A stretch of DNA of 64,000 bases from Allocoprococcus comes (GTDB lineage: Bacteria; Bacillota; Clostridia; Lachnospirales; Lachnospiraceae). The stretch is taken from contig NZ_JAAIMM010000017.1 in the NCBI RefSeq assembly GCF_013300725.1, positions 21,889 through 85,888 on the forward strand, in the 5' to 3' direction. The position numbers and the translations under genes were made by a program. Shown here piece after piece: positions 33,295 through 39,955 of the stretch (position 1 is the stretch's first letter; the number at the start of each line of letters is the position of its first letter). Under the pieces are notes generated by a model. It was not told where the DNA came from. It searched no databases and was given only the letters and a program-made list of their open reading frames with translations.

Positions 33295-35274
33295 CTAATC
33301 CATCAATTGCAATTCATACAATTTCTTATACAACCCATCCTTCGCCAGCAGCTCCTGATGGGTTCCGGATTCTTTTATTTCCCCGTGATGCATCACAATA
33401 ATTTTATCCGCATGCTGAATAGTAGAAAGTCGGTGTGCGACCATGATCGTAGTTCTTCCATCCATCAGCCGCGCAAGTGCCTGTGTGATCAGTGTCTCGG
33501 TTTCTGTATCGATGTTGGCAGTTGCTTCATCGAGAACAAGGATCTTCGGATCATAAGCAAGTGTCCGTGCGAAGGACAAAAGCTGGCGCTGCCCGGCAGA
33601 TAGAGTACTTCCGCGCTCTGTGACCGGCTCATCATATCCGTGCGGCAGTTTCTGAATAAATGGATCTGCATTTACAATTTCGGCAGCCCGTCTGACATCG
33701 TCCGGTGAGATTGCTTCATTATTCAGCGAGATATTACTTTTGATGTCTCCGGTGAAGATGAAGACATCCTGCTGAACCTGACCAATCGCACCGCGGAGCA
33801 CATCCAGATCAATTTCATGAATATCAATCCCATCAATCAGGATCTGTCCCTTCTGAATATCAAAATATCTTCCGATCAGATTTAAAATTGTAGATTTTCC
33901 TGCTCCGGTAGCGCCGACAAAAGCAGCTTTTTCACCCGGATGGATTACAAAACTTACATCTTTTAAAATATAATTTTCCTCTTCGTAGGCAAACCAGACA
34001 TGGCGGAATTCAATTTCACCAAGAATATTGACCGGAGTCGGATCGGCCGGAGATACGATCTCTGGTTTTACATCAAGAACACTGAAAATCTTTTCTGCGG
34101 AAGCAATGGAAGACTGCAGGGTTCCAAGCTGTTCGGAAAGCTCCTGGATTGGCTCGAAAAAGGAGCTGATGTAGGTGATAAACACGAACAGGGTTCCGAG
34201 AGAAAGACTTCCATTTAACACAGAAAGGCTTCCGGTACGGATGACAAGGATCATGGCAATGATCGAAACCAGATAGATTGAAGGCCGGAAGATCGCAAAA
34301 GTCATGATCTCGCGGAAATTGGCACGGTACAGTTCCATAGATTTGCCTTCAAATTCACTGTATTTCTCTTTTTCACGTGCAAAGATCTGGATCAGCTTCA
34401 TACCGGAAATATGTTCGGACAGGAAGGTGTTCAGCTCTGTGATTTTATTTCTTGTGATCTGGTAAGCTTTTCTGGAGAGATGCCGGAAAACAAAAGTCAG
34501 GATTGCAACCAGAGGTAAAAGCAGGAAGGATATACCTGCCATTTTCACATTAATTGAGAGCATGACAGCAGCGTAACCAATAATCTTTACAACGTTTTTA
34601 AAAAGTTTCACAAGAATGGTGGAAAACAGTTCGTTGACTGCTTCAGTATCGTTAGATACACGGGTTACGAGCTTGCCAACCGGTGTTGTATTGAAAAAAG
34701 AAAGTGACAGGCTGTGTATATGTGTAAATGTTTCTTCACGCAGTTTGTACACGATCTGCTGGCCCATCTTTTGCAAAAGCCAGGTGTCGGCAAGGTTCAG
34801 GAAAAATCCGCTAAAAAGCAGCAGAAGAAACAGGATTCCGGCTTTTAAGATCCCCTTAAAATCATTTTGTCTTAAAACCTTCAGATCATTGGAAGTAAGC
34901 TTCTGCGCACCTTCTCTGACATAATTTTTTAAAACAGATGTATCGGCATTTTGCAGTGCGGTACATTCAGATCGGGTGAGATTTTCTGCCATGTAATAGT
35001 GATCCTTCCAGAGAAAAATCTGATAAAAGGAAGCAGAATCCGCCGCGGATACCGCCTGGTCGCGCGACAGTACAAGGCCGTTCCAGTTTACAGCGTCCGG
35101 AGCGGAAACGTCGGCTTCTGCATACGGATGATAATAACCATTGATGTACTGGTCGATTGCATTTCCGACGATGATCGGGCGGTAAAGTTCCACAGCAATG
35201 ATGAAGAGAACCAGGACAGTTGCCAGTGTCATTACCCATTTATGCGGTTTTAGATAACTTAAAAGTCGTTTCAT
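33295..35274 (-). CDS. ABC exporter half-transporter, catalytically canonical subunit
   Basis: A 659-residue fused membrane/ATPase protein with six helices and a C-terminal ATPase. Walker A is GATGAGKSTILNLIGRYF, signature STLSAGQRQLLSFARTL, Walker B ILVLDEATANIDTETE with the catalytic Glu present, and the His-switch VAHRLSTIQHAD. Between helices 1 and 2 it has an extra outside loop of about 100 residues (roughly 40-145), so it is longer than usual (about 580). It overlaps the next upstream gene by 4 bp. The pair resembles LmrCD/BmrCD multidrug exporters. Confidence 0.92.
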   Translation of the reverse strand: MKRLLSYLKPHKWVMTLATVLVLFIIAVELYRPIIVGNAIDQYINGYYHPYAEADVSAPDAVNWNGLVLSRDQAVSAADSASFYQIFLWKDHYYMAENLTRSECTALQNADTSVLKNYVREGAQKLTSNDLKVLRQNDFKGILKAGILFLLLLFSGFFLNLADTWLLQKMGQQIVYKLREETFTHIHSLSLSFFNTTPVGKLVTRVSNDTEAVNELFSTILVKLFKNVVKIIGYAAVMLSINVKMAGISFLLLPLVAILTFVFRHLSRKAYQITRNKITELNTFLSEHISGMKLIQIFAREKEKYSEFEGKSMELYRANFREIMTFAIFRPSIYLVSIIAMILVIRTGSLSVLNGSLSLGTLFVFITYISSFFEPIQELSEQLGTLQSSIASAEKIFSVLDVKPEIVSPADPTPVNILGEIEFRHVWFAYEEENYILKDVSFVIHPGEKAAFVGATGAGKSTILNLIGRYFDIQKGQILIDGIDIHEIDLDVLRGAIGQVQQDVFIFTGDIKSNISLNNEAISPDDVRRAAEIVNADPFIQKLPHGYDEPVTERGSTLSAGQRQLLSFARTLAYDPKILVLDEATANIDTETETLITQALARLMDGRTTIMVAHRLSTIQHADKIIVMHHGEIKESGTHQELLAKDGLYKKLYELQLMD

Positions 35275-37034
35275 CTTAGGGCTACCTCCTGTTCTCCAAT
35301 GGAAGCTTCCAACTGTTGCTTTTCAAACATATCTTTATAAATGCCATTTTTCTGAATCAGTTCGGTGTGTGTTCCAAGCTCTTTCATTTCCCCATTTTCA
35401 AGTACCATGATCAGATCGGCATGCTGTACTGTGGAAATGCGGTGTGCGATCAGGATTGTTGTTTTCCCTTTACGATCGTCCCTGAGATTATGCAGGATAT
35501 GTTCTTCCGTATCGGTGTCGACAGCGGAAAGGGAGTCATCAAGGATCAGGATCGGCGCATTTTTCATCAGGGCGCGGGCGATGGAGCTGCGCTGTTTCTG
35601 ACCGCCGGAAAGCGTAACGCCACGTTCGCCGACGATCGTATCATAGTTGTCCGGAAAATTTGCAATATTATCGTGAATGCAGGCTGATTTTGCTGCGGCG
35701 ATAATACGGCTCATATCCTGTGACTTTGTGCCGAATGCAATATTTGCTTTCAGAGTATCGGAAAAAAGAAAATTATCCTGTGGTACATAAGCAATATTTT
35801 CACGCAGAGTTTTCAGCGGAATTGTGTTGATATCATGGTCATCCAGATAAATCATGCCTGGCTCGGTGTTGTAAAGCCGGAGCAGAAGATTGACCAGAGT
35901 GGACTTTCCGTTGCCGGTGCGCCCGATGATGGCAAGGGTTGTCCCGGATGGGATGTCCAGATTGATATCATGCAGTACCGGAGAAGTATTGCCAAGGTGT
36001 GCAAAGGTCAGGTGATCAAAACGGATATCCCCGTGCAGGGTGTCTAAAGTCGTGACAGAAGCAGTATCTTTTACATTTGTCTGCGCTTCCAGAATTTCCT
36101 GTACACGGCGGATGGATGCAGTTCCCTGGGAAAACATGACAGCAGCTTCCGAACAGGCGAGCATCGGCCATACCAGCATATTGACATACTGATTGAAAGC
36201 TACGAAGCGTCCGAGCGTAATCTGTCCGATCAGGGCAAGGTACCCCCCATAAAGGAGTGAGGCAAGACTGGAAAATCCGATGATCACATCCAGAAGCGGG
36301 ATCAGGATGGCTTCCAGCTTTGCGATGCGCATACTTTTATCCATGGTATCCTGGTTCTTTTTGGAAAAAGAAAGGATTTCTGCCTGCTTGCGGACAAAGG
36401 CCTTGATCACACGGATCCCGGAGAAGCTTTCCTGTACAAAGTCGGCAAGATTGGAAACACTGTCCTGACGTTCGGTGTAGAGGTCATCCAGTACCTTTCC
36501 GTAATGCATATAGCCGAGGCAGATAATGACCATCGGGATCAGTGCCAGAAGGGTCAGTTTTATATTGACATAATACATCATCTGGCAGACGACCAGGAGC
36601 GTCATGACTACGGAATCAAAGATGCAGATGACAGCAGGGCCAAGTGCCATGCGTACCGCATTTAAGTCACTGGTAAACCGGGTCATCAGATCACCTGTTT
36701 TGTGGCTGTTGTAGTATTCCACATCCATAGTTTCCAGATGGGAAAACATTTCATTACGCAGTTCACGCTCGATAATACGTGCGGTTCCAAAAAGAAAATA
36801 ACGCCACAAAAAACGGCCGACTGCAAGCAGAAGACCAATCAGAAAGATTCCAAGAAGACAGGTACGAATGGAACTCCAGGTGATGCTGCGCGCGGTAAGA
36901 CCGTCGGTAATGATACCGGTAAGTTTTGGAATAAATACACTTGCCGCATCTACAGCAAAAAGAGTAAGGATTCCAGCAATATAGCGATATTTGTATCGCC
37001 TGACATATTGCATGATAAAGGGCAGTGGTTTCAT
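35271..37034 (-). CDS. ABC exporter half-transporter, subunit with degenerate ATP site
   Basis: A 587-residue half-transporter. ATG 37034 follows AGGAGG; the longer open frame upstream has no site. Walker A is GRTGNGKSTLVNLLLRLY, signature TLSGGQKQRSSIARAL, but Walker B reads LILDDSLSAVDT, with Asp in place of the catalytic Glu. The partner gene has the Glu. Such asymmetry is the hallmark of heterodimeric exporters (TM287/288, BmrCD, LmrCD). The two genes are coupled by a 4-bp overlap. A strong promoter lies 43 bp upstream. Substrate is unknown; drug or peptide export is possible. Confidence 0.92.
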   Translation of the reverse strand: MKPLPFIMQYVRRYKYRYIAGILTLFAVDAASVFIPKLTGIITDGLTARSITWSSIRTCLLGIFLIGLLLAVGRFLWRYFLFGTARIIERELRNEMFSHLETMDVEYYNSHKTGDLMTRFTSDLNAVRMALGPAVICIFDSVVMTLLVVCQMMYYVNIKLTLLALIPMVIICLGYMHYGKVLDDLYTERQDSVSNLADFVQESFSGIRVIKAFVRKQAEILSFSKKNQDTMDKSMRIAKLEAILIPLLDVIIGFSSLASLLYGGYLALIGQITLGRFVAFNQYVNMLVWPMLACSEAAVMFSQGTASIRRVQEILEAQTNVKDTASVTTLDTLHGDIRFDHLTFAHLGNTSPVLHDINLDIPSGTTLAIIGRTGNGKSTLVNLLLRLYNTEPGMIYLDDHDINTIPLKTLRENIAYVPQDNFLFSDTLKANIAFGTKSQDMSRIIAAAKSACIHDNIANFPDNYDTIVGERGVTLSGGQKQRSSIARALMKNAPILILDDSLSAVDTDTEEHILHNLRDDRKGKTTILIAHRISTVQHADLIMVLENGEMKELGTHTELIQKNGIYKDMFEKQQLEASIGEQEVALR

Positions 37035-37076
37035 ATCAATGCCTCCTGAAAATGATAAAATTTTTCTATATAAACT

Positions 37077-37105
37077 ATTATAGAGGATAGAACCTGGGGT
37101 GTCAA
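37077..37105 (-). promoter_or_regulatory. Promoter of the ABC exporter pair
   Basis: Reverse-strand TTGACA (37105-37100), 17 bp, TATAAT (37082-37077): a full consensus promoter. Confidence 0.88.
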
Positions 37106-37167
37106 AGATTCCGTCAAATAAACGGGAAATACTTTGTGAAACAGGGGAAATTTCGTGAAAACGACAA

Positions 37168-37196
37168 TTGCAATTTAAGATACATTTTTCTATAAT
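37168..37196 (+). promoter_or_regulatory. Promoter of the MATE pump gene
   Basis: TTGCAA (37168-37173), 17 bp, TATAAT (37191-37196). The -35 lies inside the palindrome AATTGCAATT, a possible operator. Confidence 0.75.
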
Positions 37197-37237
37197 GACG
37201 AGAGGTAAAATGTTAATGAGATAAACAGAGGGAATAT

Positions 37238-38599
37238 ATGAAAACATTACAAAAAGATTTGACGACCGGGAATCCGGGAAAAATTATTTTTAATTTCACA
37301 CTGCCGATCTTCATTGGAAATGTATTTCAGCAGTTCTACAGTATGGCGGATACGATTATCGTAGGAAAGTTCGTGGGAACCAAAGCACTTGCGGCTGTTG
37401 GAAGTACGGGAACGATCATGTTTCTGATCAATGGATTTATTCTGGGAATGACGGCAGGATTTACTGTACTTACGGCACAGAAATTTGGCGCGGGTGATAT
37501 GAAAGCAATGCGCAAGACTGTAGGAAATGCCGCGATTCTGGCGATTATTATGTCTCTTATTATGACTGTGTTCGGAATGATGGCAATGAAACCGCTTCTT
37601 GGGATTATGCAGACACCGGATGATATTTTCAAGGATGCCTATGCGTATATTATGGTAATCTGTGGCGGAATTGCGGCGCAGATGCTGTATAACTTTTTAT
37701 CCAGTGTCTTGCGGGCACTTGGTAACAGCAAGGTTCCGCTGTATTTCCTGATTCTTGCGGCGCTGCTCAACATTGTGTTGGATATGGTATTTATCATTGC
37801 ATTTCACATGGGCGCAGCCGGTGCGGCATGGGCGACCGTGATTTCACAGGGGATTTCAGGAATCCTGTGTCTGATATATATTGTGAAGGCGGTCCCGGTG
37901 CTGCATTTACATAAGGAGGACTGGCGTCCGAGCGGACATCTGCTGAAGATCCAGCTTGCAGTCGGAATCCCGATGGCGCTTCAATATTCGATCACAGCGA
38001 TCGGAACCATGATGGTACAGACCGCCTTGAATCTGCTTGGCTCCACACAGGTAGCGGCATTTACCGCAGCGAATAAGATAGAGCAGATCGTGACGCAGGC
38101 ATATGTTGCGATGGGAACCACGATGGCAACCTATTGCGCACAGAATATTGGAGCAGGTAAGATCAAAAGGATCCGTCAGGGATTTAAGTCAATTACGATC
38201 ATGGGAAGTATCTATTCAGTCGTAGTTGCGGCGATCATTATGACGGTTGGAAAATATATGACGTATCTGTTCCTGTCTGGGGATCTGACAGAAATTATGC
38301 GTTCCGTGGATATTTACCTGAAGTGCGTCGGTACTTTCTTTATTCCTCTTACTGTTGTAAATGTTTACCGGAATGGAATCCAGGGAATGGGATATGGACT
38401 GCTTCCGATGATGGCTGGTGTGGCTGAGCTGGTTGGCAGGGGCGTTGTTGCCATGATCGCGGCAGGGCAGAAGAGTTACTTTGGGGTATGCATGGCAAGT
38501 CCGGCGGCATGGATCCTGGCAAGTGTGTTGCTGATCGTGATGTATTATTATGTGATCCACCAGAATGAGAAGCGGTTTGCGAAGTATGCGGATGAATAG
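37238..38599 (+). CDS. MATE family efflux transporter (first copy)
   Basis: A 453-residue antiporter with twelve predicted helices in two repeats. Signature phrases are LPIFIGNVFQQFYSMADTII, AALNIVLDMVFIIAFHMGAAGAAWATVISQ (second-repeat style) and AYVAMGTTMATYCAQNIGAG. It exports cationic drugs or metabolites using a Na+ or H+ gradient. It is divergent from the ABC exporter, sharing a 203-bp region, so the two pumps may be co-regulated. The promoter of antisense RNA B begins only 17 bp after its stop. Confidence 0.92.
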   Translation: MKTLQKDLTTGNPGKIIFNFTLPIFIGNVFQQFYSMADTIIVGKFVGTKALAAVGSTGTIMFLINGFILGMTAGFTVLTAQKFGAGDMKAMRKTVGNAAILAIIMSLIMTVFGMMAMKPLLGIMQTPDDIFKDAYAYIMVICGGIAAQMLYNFLSSVLRALGNSKVPLYFLILAALLNIVLDMVFIIAFHMGAAGAAWATVISQGISGILCLIYIVKAVPVLHLHKEDWRPSGHLLKIQLAVGIPMALQYSITAIGTMMVQTALNLLGSTQVAAFTAANKIEQIVTQAYVAMGTTMATYCAQNIGAGKIKRIRQGFKSITIMGSIYSVVVAAIIMTVGKYMTYLFLSGDLTEIMRSVDIYLKCVGTFFIPLTVVNVYRNGIQGMGYGLLPMMAGVAELVGRGVVAMIAAGQKSYFGVCMASPAAWILASVLLIVMYYYVIHQNEKRFAKYADE

Positions 38600-38615
38600 A
38601 AGAAAATAATCATAT

Positions 38616-38644
38616 TTGACAGAGTTAATTATATCTGATAGTAT
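38616..38644 (+). promoter_or_regulatory. Promoter of antisense RNA B
   Basis: TTGACA (38616-38621), 17 bp, TAGTAT (38639-38644), identical hexamers and spacing to locus A. Confidence 0.75.
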
Positions 38645-38653
38645 TATTGTTAT

Positions 38654-38741
38654 AGAAGACACTACCCATTAAGCGGTTAGTCACAAGTTATAATTACTTA
38701 AAAAAGTAACCGGATTCTTGGTCAGAGGCGGTTACTTTTTT
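38654..38741 (+). ncRNA. Putative type I antitoxin RNA B
   Basis: A predicted plus-strand RNA of about 88 nt that begins AGACACTACCC, contains GCGGTTAGTC and a TTACTT/AAGTAA hairpin, and ends at the shared terminator. It overlaps the 3' end of the convergent toxin mRNA. The arrangement copies that of locus A step by step. Confidence 0.6.
38700..38741. terminator. Shared bidirectional terminator of TA locus B
   Basis: AAAAAAGTAACCG (38700-38712) pairs perfectly with CGGTTACTTTTTT (38729-38741). The toxin stop codon lies in the stem. Confidence 0.88.
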
Positions 38742-38824
38742 GTATGGTTAATATATGCAAGCAAGATCGTTACGATGATACTAAGCATCATTAGTACGAT
38801 GGAGAGCAGTTCAAAATCACTCAT
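38732..38824 (-). CDS. Putative holin-like type I toxin B (30 aa)
   Basis: A 30-residue peptide: MSDFELLSIVLMMLSIIV at the N-terminus, then TILLAYINHTKK. It has one strongly hydrophobic helix and a Lys-Lys tail and closely resembles annotated holin-like toxins of Firmicutes. GGAAAGGAGG precedes the ATG at about ten bases. The leader shares a 20-base block with locus A (CTCCTTTCCAAGATTTCTCA on the plus strand). The protein was too short for ordinary gene calling. Its role as a depolarising toxin is inferred. Confidence 0.75.
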   Translation of the reverse strand: MSDFELLSIVLMMLSIIVTILLAYINHTKK

Positions 38825-38967
38825 ACAAGATTGCCCTCCTTTCCAAGATTTCTCAGATGAGATTTCTATGTAATCAGAGGGTTCAGTCCCTCTGTTGAAG
38901 GACTAACCGCCTACCGTTTTAGAGTAGTGTCTATTGATAGTTTAACAAAAATATATGATATTGACAA
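38825..38967 (-). promoter_or_regulatory. Promoter and structured leader of toxin B mRNA
   Basis: Reverse-strand TTGTCA (38967-38962), 17 bp, TAAACT (38944-38939). The RNA starts AGACACTAC like antisense RNA B and contains GGCGGTTAGTCC. Hairpin CAGAGGG/CCCTCTG (38875-38894) and TCTCA/TGAGA (38851-38862) stand before the ribosome site. CCCTC could also pair with the site GGAGGG. Confidence 0.68.
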
Positions 38968-38985
38968 GTAAAGAGGTGTATCATT

Positions 38986-39174
38986 ATGAGTGGAACGAAA
39001 TCTAGGTTTATGAAAAAAGTAAACGTTGATGCACGATATTATAAAGAACCTGATCCATATGTAAATGGATCGGTTTGTCCTGTGAATTTGCTTGAACTTT
39101 CAAGATATGCGCGGAAACGAGGAAAAAAATTAGCAGATTTGACGCAAGAAGAAGTGAAAAAATTTTCTTTATAA
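38986..39174 (+). CDS. Small basic hypothetical protein (62 aa)
   Basis: A 62-residue protein with AGAGGTG before the ATG. It has no membrane segment and no recognised domain. The C-terminal half (LELSRYARKRGKKLADLTQEEVKKF) looks helical and strongly charged, with a spacing like a small nucleic-acid- or protein-binding helix pair. It lies just outside toxin locus B, with its start 19 bp from the toxin promoter on the other strand. It is followed by the spmB leader. Function is not recognised; it could be a conserved lineage-specific small protein. Confidence 0.65.
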   Translation: MSGTKSRFMKKVNVDARYYKEPDPYVNGSVCPVNLLELSRYARKRGKKLADLTQEEVKKFSL

Positions 39175-39190
39175 AGCAAACGGAATGAAT

Positions 39191-39245
39191 AACAGCTCCG
39201 GCGAATATACTTTTTAATAAAGTGGTTCGCCAGGAGCTGTTTTTA
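39191..39245 (+). terminator. Terminator-like hairpin that contains the spmB ribosome site
   Basis: AACAGCTCC-GGCGAA (39191-39205) pairs with TTCGCC-A-GGAGCTGTT (39226-39241), followed by TTTAT. It is a strong intrinsic terminator for the 62-aa gene. The ribosome site AGGAG (39232-39236) of spmB is in its 3' arm and the spmB ATG is only 4 bp further. Confidence 0.8.
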
Positions 39246-39769
39246 TGCGCCTTTTTTTATACATATCTGACTTTATAGTCCCTTTTATGATTTTGTCCAT
39301 TCTTATATATGGAATTTTTGCAGGAGTGAATGTATATGATACTTTTATTCAGGGAGCAAAGCGTGGATTTTGGACGGTCGTGCGGCTGATGCCGACGTTG
39401 ATCGGATTGATGGCGGCAGTGGGGATTTTGCGTGCATCGGGTTTCCTGGAATTTATATCGGAAATAATTGGAAATGTGACGGAGCAGATTGGATTTCCAG
39501 GGGCACTGGTTCCGCTTACGATTGTGAAAATGTTTTCGTCCTCTGCCGCAACGGGATTATTGCTTGATATCTATAAGGAATTTGGAACGGATTCGAGAAA
39601 CGGAATGATCGCTTCAATTTCGATGGCGTGTACAGAAACGATTTTCTATACGATGTCTGTGTATTTTATGTCAGCAAAGGTGAAAAAAACCAGGTATACT
39701 CTTGCCGGAGCACTTATTGCAACATTTGCAGGGCTTGCAGCGAGTGTGTGGCTGGCAGCACTTGTATAA
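39245..39769 (+). CDS. spmB: Spore maturation protein B (nucleoside-recognition domain)
   Basis: A 174-residue membrane protein, the usual length of SpmB (about 175). Family phrases: YDTFIQGAKRGFWTVVRLMPTLIGLM, ILRASGFLEFISE, PLTIVKMFSSSAATGLLLDIYKEFG and SISMACTETIFYTMSVYF. The start ATG 39245 aligns with Bacillus SpmB. It is normally the neighbour of spmA, here at 23651. Its ribosome site is locked in a terminator-like hairpin, so expression needs either an upstream anti-terminated transcript with hairpin opening or an internal promoter. No clear promoter between 39175 and 39240 was seen. Confidence 0.9.
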   Translation: MRLFLYISDFIVPFMILSILIYGIFAGVNVYDTFIQGAKRGFWTVVRLMPTLIGLMAAVGILRASGFLEFISEIIGNVTEQIGFPGALVPLTIVKMFSSSAATGLLLDIYKEFGTDSRNGMIASISMACTETIFYTMSVYFMSAKVKKTRYTLAGALIATFAGLAASVWLAALV

Positions 39770-39876
39770 ATAAAAGTTGTATATAAAAATTATCGAATGT
39801 TGTATTCAGATTTTTTTGAAAAATGTATATATCGCACAATAAAAATGACTACAATTAACAAAAAATGTGCAAAATC

Positions 39877-39905
39877 TTGACAAAGAATGGAGAGAAACAT
39901 AGAAT
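39877..39905 (+). promoter_or_regulatory. Promoter of the GH127 gene
   Basis: TTGACA (39877-39882), 17 bp, TAGAAT (39900-39905), about 50 bp before the start. Confidence 0.75.
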
Positions 39906-39955
39906 ATAGTCTATAGATGGTTCGAATCCAATTTTTATACGAAAAGGAGCAAAAC

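Noticed and set aside
39915..39935. GGTTCGAATCC resembling a tRNA T-arm
   Set aside because: No acceptor, D or anticodon stems can be drawn upstream; the region is a promoter and leader of the GH127 gene.
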